A stretch of 64,000 nt of DNA from an uncultured Tidjanibacter sp. (GTDB taxonomy: Bacteria > Bacteroidota > Bacteroidia > Bacteroidales > Rikenellaceae), in the NCBI GenBank assembly GCA_944326085.1, contig CALVCL010000005.1, forward strand, positions 1-64,000. Direction: 5' to 3'. Position numbers and translations under genes: made by a program. Under the pieces are notes generated by a model. It had not been told where the DNA came from and searched no databases. It saw only the letters and a program-made list of their open reading frames with translations. Position 1 is the stretch's first letter. Each line of letters starts with the position of its first letter. Below, one piece after another: positions 46,641 to 55,862 of the stretch.

Positions 46641-48119
46641 TTACTCCCCGTCCACTTCGTAGTCGAGGCCTACTATCTGTTCATAATCCGCCTGTGCCGC
46701 AAGATAATCGTACACGGCCTGGGTATAGTTGAGCTGCGCCTGCGTAAACTGAAACTGCGACGTATTCAGTTCCAGTATGGTTCCCATGCCTCCCCTGTAA
46801 CGGACATTGGATATGTCGAATGCCTTTCGTGCCTGTGCCATGGCAGTCTGGTTGGCTTCCATGCTGCTTCGCGCCGTAATCAGATTGCTTATGGCCGTGC
46901 GAACCTCCATGCCGGTAGCCTCCTCCTGATACTCGCGCTGCATGCGAAGCTGTTCTATGGCAATACGGGCCTGCTTAACCTGACTGTTTATCTTGTTGCC
47001 GGAAAATATAGGTATCGAAATGCTGACACCGACACTTGCCGGATGCTGCCACCAGAAACTGTTGGAACTTCCCGTGGAGTAACCGCTTTCCGACATTGAG
47101 GAAAGCAGTCGGTTGAGGTCACTCATTCCGGACGGTCCGAGCGCCGTAGTCACCGCATTGACAAGATTGGGATAATCTCCCAGCGACACTCCTCCGAACA
47201 TGTCGCCGAAGCCCATGTCTCCGAAATCTATCTCCGGCATATCGTTACCGTAGAAGCTTATCGTACCGAACGCCGATATGGTAGGTATTCGCTGTGCATT
47301 GGCGGCACGCAGCTGTGCCTCCAGCATACGTTCCTGTATCTCTAGTGAACGCAGCGTGGTATTGCCGCTGATATCGGTGGAATAGACAGCGGAGCTGTTG
47401 ACAATTTCGTCGGAATAGTCGTCAAGGCTGCCTACAAGCTCTATCTCAACATCATTCGGCATGCTGAGCAGCATGTGCATATACAGATAGGCCACTTCGA
47501 TGGAACCCTGCGTCTGTATGATGTTGGGCTTTATGGAACTTAGGTTCGACAATGCTGTGAGGTAGTCGTATTCCGAACCAAGCTGGGCCTCATACATATT
47601 CTTGGCATTTGCCACGGTCTCCTCCATGAGAGCCTCGCTTTCGTGCAGCACGTCGAGCGACTCGTTCAGAAGCAGTATATTGTAGTATGCCTTGCGCACC
47701 TCGTTTACCATCGACAGCCGCGACGAACGTGCCGACTCCACGGCATCAGCCATCTGAGCCTCGTTCAGTTGGAGTGCTGCGTATACGGCAGGCACGAACA
47801 ACGGCACTGCCAATGTGGCGCCTACAGTTATGGTATTGTCGGCACCGAACGAAAGGCCGCTCTTGGACATCTTCTGCTTCACAATCGAGTAGCTGTAATC
47901 TCCCGAAGCCGACAGTGACGGCAAAAGGTTGCCTACCGTTTCGCGTCTTGCGTAATCCTGACGCTCCACCTCCATGTCGGCGATTTTGATTGTCGGATTT
48001 TCATCGAGAGCTATCTTTATAGCCTCGTCAAGAGTCAGTGTCACCTTTCGTGAACTCTCCTGCGCAGCCAGTACGAAGGCCATGCACACCGCAACGGCGG
48101 TCAAAACAATTCTTTTCAT
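46641..48119 (-). CDS. TolC-family outer-membrane efflux protein
   Basis: 492 residues. Signal peptide MKRIVLTAVAVCMAFVLA, cleaved near AAQES. Two repeats of the TolC fold: LTLDEAIKIALDENPTIKIADMEVER and a matching C-terminal copy ending GTILELNTSQFQFTQAQLNYTQAVYDYL (read in pieces). A Gly/Ser/Met-rich loop (about 290-345) carries DFGDMGFGDMFGGVSLG. It forms the exit duct. It follows the TetR gene after 3 bp and precedes the MFP gene after 44 bp. Confidence 0.95.
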   Translation of the reverse strand: MKRIVLTAVAVCMAFVLAAQESSRKVTLTLDEAIKIALDENPTIKIADMEVERQDYARRETVGNLLPSLSASGDYSYSIVKQKMSKSGLSFGADNTITVGATLAVPLFVPAVYAALQLNEAQMADAVESARSSRLSMVNEVRKAYYNILLLNESLDVLHESEALMEETVANAKNMYEAQLGSEYDYLTALSNLSSIKPNIIQTQGSIEVAYLYMHMLLSMPNDVEIELVGSLDDYSDEIVNSSAVYSTDISGNTTLRSLEIQERMLEAQLRAANAQRIPTISAFGTISFYGNDMPEIDFGDMGFGDMFGGVSLGDYPNLVNAVTTALGPSGMSDLNRLLSSMSESGYSTGSSNSFWWQHPASVGVSISIPIFSGNKINSQVKQARIAIEQLRMQREYQEEATGMEVRTAISNLITARSSMEANQTAMAQARKAFDISNVRYRGGMGTILELNTSQFQFTQAQLNYTQAVYDYLAAQADYEQIVGLDYEVDGE

Positions 48120-48122
48120 TAT

Positions 48123-48764
48123 TTACAGTGTCGTCTTGTTTGCAATATCTGGCAGTATGTTCTCATCTATGTACCGTCGGCCTGCTTCCGTCGAGATACC
48201 CCTAAGGAAAAGCATTACGGCCATATGCATCCGAACAGGACCCTTATCCTCATTCCCCATCTGTGCCGAAATGGCAACATCAGACAAATCCTGATGCAGC
48301 CCGTACAAGTAACGCACGAAATTACGCGCCATAAATTCCGTATCTATACACCCGAGGAACAATCCTGTCTCTATACCCCTGCGCATACGCATGTCGCTTG
48401 TTTTCACCACGGCATCATAATAGCTGCGTATCACGTCATCGAATATCTTCGGATAAAATTTCATCAGATCCAGTACCACTTTTCTTGCCGAAGTCCTGAA
48501 ATCGGCTCCGTGCTCGCACGCTATACGAAATTCATCAATAACATTGCGTGCATGGCTCATCTGTTCGGCCAATCGTGCACAGATGGTGTTCAAATAATAT
48601 TTCACGGTCTGTCGCACAAGATCTTCCCTGTCGGCAAAATTCTCATACAGCGTACGTTTAGATATTCCGCACGCCACGGCAATATCGTCCATACGCACTG
48701 ATTTTATCCCCATATCATAAAACATGACAAGGGCTCTTTCAATAATTCTTTCCCTTAATTCCAT
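48123..48764 (-). CDS. TetR-family transcriptional regulator
   Basis: 213 residues from the start at 48764 (MELRERIIERALVMFYDMG). The helix-turn-helix (about 8-52) reads IKSVRMDDIAVACGISKRTLYENFADREDLV, matching TetR. The ligand domain is unlike well-known members. The first gene of the efflux operon; it very likely represses the operon and its own promoter and is released by a pump substrate. This is inference from position. A -7-like element TACTTTTG (reverse complement, 48794-48801) lies 30 bp upstream. Confidence 0.93.
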   Translation of the reverse strand: MELRERIIERALVMFYDMGIKSVRMDDIAVACGISKRTLYENFADREDLVRQTVKYYLNTICARLAEQMSHARNVIDEFRIACEHGADFRTSARKVVLDLMKFYPKIFDDVIRSYYDAVVKTSDMRMRRGIETGLFLGCIDTEFMARNFVRYLYGLHQDLSDVAISAQMGNEDKGPVRMHMAVMLFLRGISTEAGRRYIDENILPDIANKTTL

Positions 48765-48793
48765 ACTTACCCATGACAATAACCATCCGACCA

Positions 48794-48801
48794 CAAAAGT
48801 A
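48794..48801 (-). promoter_or_regulatory. Candidate -7 element of the efflux operon
   Basis: The reverse complement reads TACTTTTG, matching TAnnTTTG, 30 bp before the TetR start. A TTTG (48817-48820) lies 15 nt upstream, a shorter spacer than usual. Confidence 0.45.
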
Positions 48802-48938
48802 CAAAAACCAGAAAAACAAAAAAAGTTTTCAGGTTCTCTTTCCATATTCCTTCATGTTAGATCCTGCGACGTACATAATTGGAAGAAAACGACAGATTGT
48901 TTTTGCCATACCGCATCGAATGTCTCGTTCAAATGGAA

Positions 48939-48946
48939 TATATTTG
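48939..48946 (+). promoter_or_regulatory. Candidate -7 element for the DUF5106-like lipoprotein gene
   Basis: TATATTTG matches TAnnTTTG, 33 bp before the ATG at 48979. It lies inside a longer open frame and supports the downstream start. Confidence 0.5.
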
Positions 48947-48978
48947 TATTTTATCCAAAACAACAAAAAACATCGCAT

Positions 48979-49548
48979 ATGACAATATCACGCACAATGG
49001 CTTGTCTGCTGGCTGTTGCAGCAGCATCGGCAGTTCTGCTTACCTCATGCAATGGCAAAGCATCCAAAAAGGAAACGGCAGCACCACAAAAGGAAACGGT
49101 ACGCAACCCGCACACAGGCAATCCGATGTTCATACACATCTCTGCCCCCGCTTCCCTGACTGACAATGCCGCCAGGACCGAATATATACTCTCCCACTAC
49201 TGGGACAAGGTGTCCCTGCGGGATTCGTTATGGATAAATTCATATAAGGAGATGGATATGGCAATTGTACGTTTCCTATCGCTGGCACGCGCAAATCCGG
49301 ACCAGAAAGTATCCGAAAAGGCCATAAGAGACATGGTAAACTTAATGCAGACAGAAGCAACCCCAAAGGTATATGACATGATGTCGGGTATATTGGACAA
49401 ATACCTGTACGGGCCCAACTCAGAGCTCCGCAACGACAGATACTACACGATAATTCTCGACGAACAGCTCAAAAACCCAAACCTTTCACCGGCCCAAAAA
49501 GCCACTGCCCGCGAAAAGCTACATACCATAACGAAAAGCCGTCAGTAA
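48979..49548 (+). CDS. Lipoprotein with a DUF5106-like domain
   Basis: 189 residues from the ATG at 48979; the longer open frame from 48724 runs through the promoter region and the divergent TetR start and is not used. Signal peptide with lipobox LLTSC (C24). Residues about 60-185 (ARTEYILSHYWDKVSLRDSLW, then YLYGPNSELRNDRYYTIILDE) resemble the DUF5106 domain, which in many Bacteroidota proteins precedes a thioredoxin-like domain. Here no thioredoxin part follows. Function unknown. Divergent from the efflux operon with a shared 214-bp promoter region. Confidence 0.75.
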   Translation: MTISRTMACLLAVAAASAVLLTSCNGKASKKETAAPQKETVRNPHTGNPMFIHISAPASLTDNAARTEYILSHYWDKVSLRDSLWINSYKEMDMAIVRFLSLARANPDQKVSEKAIRDMVNLMQTEATPKVYDMMSGILDKYLYGPNSELRNDRYYTIILDEQLKNPNLSPAQKATAREKLHTITKSRQ

Positions 49549-49571
49549 TAAAAGTTACAACCACACATATC

Positions 49572-49614
49572 GAAACAATAGCGGCAGGCCGTATAAGCCT
49601 GCCGCTATTGTTTC
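49572..49614. terminator. Bidirectional terminator between the lipoprotein and subtilase genes
   Basis: An 18-bp perfect stem GAAACAATAGCGGCAGGC / GCCTGCCGCTATTGTTTC with a 7-nt loop, between two convergent genes. Confidence 0.88.
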
Positions 49615-49631
49615 ACAAGACATATATCTGG

Positions 49632-52391
49632 TTAACGCTTCACAAATGTTGTGCTATAACGTTCTCCATTGTACTCCACTAAAATAGAGTATATACCTGG
49701 AGCAAACGACGAAACGTCATTGCCAGTGGCCACACCGCCGTCAAATGCAACAGCAAATTCGGCAACCTTCCTTGCTGCCGCATCGTATACGGTCACAGCG
49801 GCATTACCGTCCGCACCGATAAGGTTAATGTCAAGTATATCATCCACAGGGTTGGCCGCAACAGACAAGTCGGCAGCTCCTCCACTCGTTTTGTCCGCCA
49901 CAACATGAACCTCTACCACAACGCTGACTGCCGTACCTGCAGCATCGGTGCTTGTAACAGTAATTTTGGCAACACCTTTCCTGTGACCCGTTACGACAAG
50001 GGTATCTCCCTCAATAGCGGCAGAAGCTATTTCGTCATTGGAACTTGATACGGCAAACGTTCCATCGACTATGCCTGCGACTGCAAACAGTTCCTCAATC
50101 GGCAAACGGGAAACAAACGGCTCGTCCGCCTCATTGCCAGACAATTCGACATGTGCCACAACCTGGGGAGCAAATTCCTGAACCCTCACAAACATGTTGC
50201 CGGATGCCGTTTCACCGAAACTGTCGGTAACCGTAAAAGACACCATGGTCTCTCCTACTGCAATGGCTGTCATGGTCAACATGCTGCCCTCCATGAGAAG
50301 CCTTACCACTGCAGGTTCACCTTCCTTTATCTCTGCCGAATAAGTAAGGGCATCATTGGGAAGGTCGGCATCGGTGAAATAGTCCGACATATCCATTGTC
50401 AATACATTGGGATTCTCTCCGCTTTGGGGAAACGTCTGCATGTACAACTGCCCTACCAACGACGGAGCCACATTGGCCGTGGTAACTTCCACCTCCTCAT
50501 AACTATCGGAAACAGACTCGAAACGGTCAATGGAATATACACGAAATACATAGTCCGAATTGTGTTCCAGTCCTGTTATGTTGAACTCGACTACCTCGCC
50601 TACCGCAGCAGCGTTATCTATCATTGTGGTTTCCCAGCTGTCAGTGTCGGCAAGAGCATACTCCACTTTGAAGCCTGCTACAGACAGGCCGTTGCCATCG
50701 GCCGGTACCGTTACCTCAAGGTTTACAACGCCTCCACCCGGAGCCTCGGCGACGACATTGTCGGGAGCGGCAGGAGCGGCAGGCTTTTCCAAACCTATCA
50801 TCGAGGCATCAATCAATCCGACACCCATTCCATCAGCCACAGACGACTCCTGATATTTCCCAATAGGCCGATAGCAACGCATAAGGCGTTCCTTGACCTC
50901 TTCCGCCGTAAGGCCAGAAGATTGACCGCCATACTTGGAGATTATGAGAGCCGCAATACCGGATACCTGAGGACATGCCATGGAGGTACCAGCCTTGTAT
51001 CCGTACGCGCTGCCATCGATTGTGCTGTAAACCTTGCCCACTTCCCCAAACAGTTGAGTATCCATATCACCGGTAGCGCCACCAGGTGCACTCAGGTCCG
51101 TACCGGCACCATAGTTGGCAGACTGGGCTTTGACATAATCGGGACGTATGGACGACACTGCTATCACGTTCTCGTCCGTAGCAGGCAGCGCTGCACTGCC
51201 GGAGTAAGAATTACTGGTAGAAAAACAGATTATACCTCCGTCTACAGGGCCTATGAACGTATCGTTCTCGCCGTCACCGTCATTGTCGGCCCAACCGGCA
51301 TTATCTACAAAATACTGGAATGCATCGGTAAGTTCCTTTGGAACGCTGGAAAAATTCATACTGTAATTCCAACTGTTCTGGCTTATCACGGCCCCGTGAT
51401 CGGCAGCATACACATAGGCGGCAGGTGCAATCACAGCCTCTTCATCTTCCTGAAACATTTGACAGGACATAATCTTTACGCCATCGCCCTTACCGGTACC
51501 GCCTGCAACACCTGCAACACCGATACCGTTGTTATTTTCCGCCGCAATTATACCGGCTACATGCGTACCGTGCCCGCCGGGGACTATATCGGGCGATGAA
51601 ACCCTGAAGTTCCAACCATGCAGATCATTGTAATATGCATCCTCTCCTTCTACTCCGGGCGAAGGATTTGTCCACATATTGGCCTGCAGGTCGGGATGGT
51701 CCCACTGCACGCCCTGGTCCATAACGGCCACTATCACATCAGGACTGCCTGCACCATACAGCTCCCATGCATCAAACAGGTTTATATCCGCCCCTGCCTT
51801 GGCAACAACTTCGCCACGAGCATTGGTCATTGTCCCGTCATTGTGGAAGTTCCACTGCCACGGCAGATATGGGTCATCATACGGCATGGCATCCTGACTG
51901 CCGCCCCAATACGACACCGGAGCATCTGCCTGCACAATGGCATCATCTCCCTCGGACGGCAGCACGGCCTTATATACAGGGCTTACATACTCTATCCCCT
52001 CCAATTCATTGACCCCTGCAGCGGCACGCGACACTGGGACTCCCTCATCGAATACAATATCGTACCAAAGATGCAGTCCATATTTACGGTGACGTGCCTC
52101 ATACTTCCTATCTTCAGGGAATACCCTGCGGACTTCCGTTGCACCCCATGCGGCAGCGAGTTTATCGAGTGCAGGGTTACCGGTCTCGACAGCCCCGCGG
52201 GTAAACGTACCAGTATTGAGTTCCTCAGTCTCGTCGGCAAGTTTAATTCTAACCACACCTGGCACTATTCCATCGTTGTAACTATCCACTTCCGTTCTGC
52301 TGCCATCGCTGTACGAAGGAGCCACGCGGTCAGTAACGCAGGATACGGACAATGCCGCCACTGCAAAAACAGATAACCAATATCGTTTCAT
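49632..52391 (-). CDS. Subtilisin-like serine protease with Fn3 and type IX sorting domains
   Basis: 919 residues. An N-terminal signal ends in SVSC, giving a lipobox with C18. After a propeptide-like region (about 40-145), the S8 catalytic domain (about 165-515) has the triad D225 (AVMDQGVQWDHPDL), H274 (GGHGTHVAG) and S470 (GTSMACPQVSG), with N394 as the likely oxyanion residue. An Fn3-like domain (about 535-640) and beta-sandwich regions follow. The last 80 residues (LSVAANPVDDILDINL... ending YSTTFVKR) are a type A sorting domain of the type IX secretion system. A lipobox and this tail are an unusual pair. Monocistronic. Confidence 0.92.
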   Translation of the reverse strand: MKRYWLSVFAVAALSVSCVTDRVAPSYSDGSRTEVDSYNDGIVPGVVRIKLADETEELNTGTFTRGAVETGNPALDKLAAAWGATEVRRVFPEDRKYEARHRKYGLHLWYDIVFDEGVPVSRAAAGVNELEGIEYVSPVYKAVLPSEGDDAIVQADAPVSYWGGSQDAMPYDDPYLPWQWNFHNDGTMTNARGEVVAKAGADINLFDAWELYGAGSPDVIVAVMDQGVQWDHPDLQANMWTNPSPGVEGEDAYYNDLHGWNFRVSSPDIVPGGHGTHVAGIIAAENNNGIGVAGVAGGTGKGDGVKIMSCQMFQEDEEAVIAPAAYVYAADHGAVISQNSWNYSMNFSSVPKELTDAFQYFVDNAGWADNDGDGENDTFIGPVDGGIICFSTSNSYSGSAALPATDENVIAVSSIRPDYVKAQSANYGAGTDLSAPGGATGDMDTQLFGEVGKVYSTIDGSAYGYKAGTSMACPQVSGIAALIISKYGGQSSGLTAEEVKERLMRCYRPIGKYQESSVADGMGVGLIDASMIGLEKPAAPAAPDNVVAEAPGGGVVNLEVTVPADGNGLSVAGFKVEYALADTDSWETTMIDNAAAVGEVVEFNITGLEHNSDYVFRVYSIDRFESVSDSYEEVEVTTANVAPSLVGQLYMQTFPQSGENPNVLTMDMSDYFTDADLPNDALTYSAEIKEGEPAVVRLLMEGSMLTMTAIAVGETMVSFTVTDSFGETASGNMFVRVQEFAPQVVAHVELSGNEADEPFVSRLPIEELFAVAGIVDGTFAVSSSNDEIASAAIEGDTLVVTGHRKGVAKITVTSTDAAGTAVSVVVEVHVVADKTSGGAADLSVAANPVDDILDINLIGADGNAAVTVYDAAARKVAEFAVAFDGGVATGNDVSSFAPGIYSILVEYNGERYSTTFVKR

Positions 52392-52457
52392 TGAACCTTA
52401 ATTAAATATCAAACACAAACACCCACGGGATACGCCGCGGACAAGACATGCCATTTA

Positions 52458-52465
52458 CAAAGATA
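52458..52465 (-). promoter_or_regulatory. Candidate -7 element of the subtilase gene
   Basis: The reverse complement reads TATCTTTG, matching TAnnTTTG, 67 bp before the subtilase start. No -33 TTTG is visible. Confidence 0.45.
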
Positions 52466-52554
52466 ATTATTTATGCGTGAAAAACATTTGCCTGCCACAT
52501 TCTTTCATGCACATTTTCCTGCTACGCCCGCCATTTGCAATACGGCAGGCATCT

Positions 52555-53670
52555 TTACTTTTTAGTACGCCTCGCAAACCACCCTACGCGCTTTTTAGGC
52601 TGCTTGGATGCCATCTCTTCCAGACGCTCCTCCTCCATGTCCTGCGGGGTCATCAACTTAAATTCGCGATAGTATATCTTAATAAGCAGAATGAACAACG
52701 ATATAAGCAGCGGACCAAAAATGATACCCCAAAAACCGAACAGCGGAATACCCATGAACACTCCGAAAATGACTATCAACGGATGTGTGTCGGTCATCCA
52801 TTTATTAAGGAATATACGCACCAGGTTATCAGCATTGGCAATAACAAGTATTCCACACAATATCAACAACATACCATGCCAAAAACTACCATTAACGATA
52901 ATAAATATACCAAGCGGCGCACTGATTATGACCGACCCGACAATAGGAATTAGTCCCGCTATGGCAGTAAGAAAAGCCCAAAAAGCGACATGCTGTATTC
53001 CGAAAATCCAGTATATGAGCGCAGCAGCAAGGCCCTGACCCAACATTATTATCGGTATTCCCACCGCATTGCTGTAGATGATATTGGAAATTTCACCCAT
53101 CACCATATCGCGGTTCTCTCCACTGAACGGATTGTAGCGTCCAATCTTGCGTTCCAGCTTACGCGAATTGGCAAGCATGAAATAAAGGATGATTATCGTG
53201 AACAGAATGTTTATCAGAAAACTGTACGTTGTATTTATCACCGATCCCACACCCTTTGTGATGTACGACACGGCATCCGAAAGATACGTAGGCGGTATCA
53301 CGTCGAACGGCAGCTTGTCATTCAGCAAATCGACCACATCGTCAAACCCCGAAATGATGGCTTTAACATCCACGTTTGTCAATTCCGAAGCCACAACCCT
53401 AAGAAGGCCGAACAACAGGCCGACAAGCAGCAGCGAGGCCCCTGTCACCAAAAGCAGCGATGCAATCCATGGACGCCAGCTATAGCGTTCGACCAGACTG
53501 TGCTGTAGCGGCCTAAGCACAATATATATTGTTATGGCACCGAGGAACGAACCCAACACAAAGGACAGTTCCTGTAACATCACAACACCCATTACTATCA
53601 ACACCGCCAAAAAAAGCAGCTGACGGAAAAAAATGTTGTTTCTCTTCAATACATCGTCCAGTTCATCCAT
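52555..53670 (-). CDS. AI-2E family membrane protein
   Basis: 371 residues with about eight hydrophobic segments in the usual PerM/UPF0118 pattern and a longer soluble region between segments 3 and 4. IIFGPLLISLFILLIKIYYREF near the end and GIPLFGFWGIIFGP are family motifs. Some members export autoinducer-2 and others sodium; the function here is open. The C-terminal tail is rich in Lys/Arg. No neighbour suggests a substrate. Confidence 0.9.
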   Translation of the reverse strand: MDELDDVLKRNNIFFRQLLFLAVLIVMGVVMLQELSFVLGSFLGAITIYIVLRPLQHSLVERYSWRPWIASLLLVTGASLLLVGLLFGLLRVVASELTNVDVKAIISGFDDVVDLLNDKLPFDVIPPTYLSDAVSYITKGVGSVINTTYSFLINILFTIIILYFMLANSRKLERKIGRYNPFSGENRDMVMGEISNIIYSNAVGIPIIMLGQGLAAALIYWIFGIQHVAFWAFLTAIAGLIPIVGSVIISAPLGIFIIVNGSFWHGMLLILCGILVIANADNLVRIFLNKWMTDTHPLIVIFGVFMGIPLFGFWGIIFGPLLISLFILLIKIYYREFKLMTPQDMEEERLEEMASKQPKKRVGWFARRTKK

Positions 53671-53846
53671 ATGGCTATCTTGTCATTTATCTATTACACA
53701 GGCTTAATGCGTCTCAACGAAGCATTTAAGTTGTACTGCAACTTGCAGGCCAAATGCGGATAAATATAACAATTTAGTTTCACAACACGCAACATTACTG
53801 CCGACAACATGTCGTTAAAACCTTCTACATGAAAAAAAGTATTTTT

Positions 53847-53878
53847 TTTGTTTTTTTATAAAAAACGCAATATATTTG
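53847..53878 (+). promoter_or_regulatory. tRNA-Pro promoter (Bacteroidota type)
   Basis: TTTG (53847-53850), a 20-nt spacer, then TATATTTG (53871-53878) match the Bacteroidota -33/-7 consensus with ideal spacing, 16 bp before the tRNA. An A/T-rich tract lies upstream and inside the spacer. Confidence 0.87.
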
Positions 53879-53894
53879 CACCCGCTATTGAGAG

Positions 53895-53969
53895 CGGGAT
53901 GTAGTTCAGTCCGGTTAGAATGTTGGTCTGGGGGACCAAAGGTCGCTGGTTCGAGTCCAGTCATCCCGA
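53895..53969 (+). tRNA. tRNA-Pro (anticodon GGG)
   Basis: Cloverleaf of 75 nt. Acceptor CGGGATG pairs with CATCCCG, discriminator A. The anticodon arm TTGGT-CTGGGGG-ACCAA carries GGG. The T-arm has GGTTCGAGTCC. CCA is not encoded. It is a single gene with its own promoter and terminator. Confidence 0.97.
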
Positions 53970-53971
53970 CA

Positions 53972-54003
53972 AAAGGCTGTTTGCGGTGCAGACAGCTTTT
54001 TTT
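53972..54003 (+). terminator. Terminator after tRNA-Pro
   Basis: Stem GCTGTTTGC / GCAGACAGC (one G-T pair) with loop GGT, followed by seven T. Confidence 0.85.
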
Positions 54004-54075
54004 GTTTATTCCAAAAACACATCGCCCCCCACAACACCAAAAGTGCCGCACAAAATTTACTGCGACATTACGCTG

Positions 54076-55101
54076 TCAAAAGAACTCCTCACGAAAAGCA
54101 TATTCCTCCCTGAAACGTTCGAACTGTTCAGGATTGTACTTCAACAACTGCGATTGCGTCTCTACATCGAAATAGGCACACATGGATGAACGCATATCGT
54201 CCCAACCAATCGTTCTTCGCTCCACCCTGCGTACACCTTCAGGATACCATCCCTCCAAAGGCAGACCGAATCTGCGGGCCACGGCCGATATCACTGCTGC
54301 CGACGCATTGGCCTTACCCTGTACCGAATAACCTGCAATATGCGGTGTCGCAAATACCGCCCTCTCGAGCAGTTCGCGGTCTATCGACGGCTCTCCTGTC
54401 CATGTATCCACCACCGCACGGCAGCAACCGTTACGCACCGCTTCTTTCCAAAGCATTTCATCTACAATCCCGCCGCGCGACGAATTGAGCACCACGGCGC
54501 CATCACGCAACGCGGCAAAAAAATCAGTTCCGCCCAATCCGGCAGTGGCATGTCTGCCCTCTTTAGTCATCGGCACATGGAAAGTAACTACATCTGCCTG
54601 TGCGGCCAACTCCGCAAGCGGCACGAAACCTTCTTTTCTGCCGAGTCCTTCCGCTTCCTCTCTCGGAGGATCGGACCGCAGAACACGGAAGCCCCAATCT
54701 GCAGCGGCGTGTTCCACAAGCGAACCTACATGACCAACGCCTACTATACCAAGCGTCAAATCCGCAGGACAACGGTCGCCCACTACGGAAGCGAGTACGG
54801 CAGACACCCACTGCAACACACCTCCGGCGTTGCAACCGGGAGCCGACACGACCTCCACTCCTGCATCACGACACCATTCACTGTCGATATGGTCCATGCC
54901 AATGGTAGCCGTTGCCACCATACGTACCCTTGACCCTGCCAGCAATGTTTCGTCACATCTTGTACGTGTACGCACCAGGAGTGCATCGGCATCCTTCACA
55001 TCCTCCGCTGTTATACTGCGTCCCGGAAGATACACCACCTCGGCAAAAGGTTCCAGAACTCCGTTTATATAAGGTATTTTGCTGTCTGCGACTATCTTCA
55101 T
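54076..55101 (-). CDS. pdxB: Erythronate-4-phosphate dehydrogenase
   Basis: 341 residues. Oxidises 4-phosphoerythronate in the DXP-dependent pyridoxal phosphate pathway. The NAD-binding glycine motif is GIVGVGHVG, and the opening MKIVADSKIPYINGVLEPFAEV with TATIGMDHID is characteristic of PdxB among D-isomer-specific 2-hydroxyacid dehydrogenases. HIAGYSVQGKANA holds the catalytic His. It is the last gene in the leftward run dapD-PCMD-barrel-birA-pdxB, 30 bp after birA. Confidence 0.92.
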   Translation of the reverse strand: MKIVADSKIPYINGVLEPFAEVVYLPGRSITAEDVKDADALLVRTRTRCDETLLAGSRVRMVATATIGMDHIDSEWCRDAGVEVVSAPGCNAGGVLQWVSAVLASVVGDRCPADLTLGIVGVGHVGSLVEHAAADWGFRVLRSDPPREEAEGLGRKEGFVPLAELAAQADVVTFHVPMTKEGRHATAGLGGTDFFAALRDGAVVLNSSRGGIVDEMLWKEAVRNGCCRAVVDTWTGEPSIDRELLERAVFATPHIAGYSVQGKANASAAVISAVARRFGLPLEGWYPEGVRRVERRTIGWDDMRSSMCAYFDVETQSQLLKYNPEQFERFREEYAFREEFF

Positions 55102-55131
55102 GACACTATCGTTTACAGTGCAAGCAACTGA

Positions 55132-55860
55132 CTATATGATAAACTCTATCTCCTTGAACAGGAACTCCTCGTCTTGGCCGTCTATCGTAACCTTCAGCCT
55201 GCCGTCTGCCTCGGTGCCTCGTATCACGCCTATGACCTCGCCACGCCCTGGAATGAAAAAGCGCGACGGCACCCCACGCCTATAAAGCAATGCATGATAA
55301 TCGGCAGCCAGCCTGTCTCCCTTGCCTGCTTCAAGCATACCGTAACGGATACGAAGATTGGCATACAAGGCATCGAAAACCTCCATGACAGCATATTTGC
55401 TCCCCGTGACGGTAGCCATGGAACAAGGGTTGGGCAACCATGCGGGAAAATCCGTTTGGTTGACGTTAACGCCGATTCCGGAGATGGTTCGTGACAAATG
55501 GCCTCCGCTCAGACTGTGCTCTATCAGTATGCCGCAAATTTTGCTGTCCCCGACATAAATGTCGTTGGTCCACTTTATACGGGCATCGATACCATATCCT
55601 GCCAAGGTATCGGTCACGGCAAGTGCCGACACCTCGGAAAGCATGAACTGTTCCGATGCTGGGACAAACACCGGTTCGAAGACTATGCTGAACGTCAGGT
55701 TTTCGCCTGCCGCACTCTCCCACTTGTGGTCGCGCTGTCCGCGCCCTGCCGTCTGACGCTGTGCAATCACGGCCGCACCGTGGTCGTAGCGCACCGTGTC
55801 GGCCGCCTCGATATTTGTGGAACAGCACTCTTCGAGTACAGTCACATCCTCCCATGCCAT
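55132..55860 (-). CDS. birA: Biotin-acetyl-CoA-carboxylase ligase, monofunctional
   Basis: 242 residues. Attaches biotin to carrier proteins. AGRGQRDHKW matches the GRGR-type biotinyl-AMP loop, and KWTNDIYVGDSKICGILIE is the central catalytic segment with the conserved Lys. There is no N-terminal winged-helix domain, so it cannot act as the classic biotin repressor. A small C-terminal SH3-like domain closes the protein (about 195-240). It starts 2 bp before the end of the intergenic gap to the barrel gene, so the genes are tightly packed. Confidence 0.94.
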   Translation of the reverse strand: MAWEDVTVLEECCSTNIEAADTVRYDHGAAVIAQRQTAGRGQRDHKWESAAGENLTFSIVFEPVFVPASEQFMLSEVSALAVTDTLAGYGIDARIKWTNDIYVGDSKICGILIEHSLSGGHLSRTISGIGVNVNQTDFPAWLPNPCSMATVTGSKYAVMEVFDALYANLRIRYGMLEAGKGDRLAADYHALLYRRGVPSRFFIPGRGEVIGVIRGTEADGRLKVTIDGQDEEFLFKEIEFII

Positions 55861-55862
55861 GC

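Noticed and set aside
48724-48978. Extra 85 codons in front of the DUF5106-like lipoprotein
   Set aside because: They overlap the divergent TetR start and a -7 element and would hide the lipoprotein signal inside the protein.
50151-51599. Long open frame opposite the subtilase gene (482 codons)
   Set aside because: It is the complement of the catalytic-domain coding sequence; composition of the translation is Tyr/His/Arg-rich nonsense.
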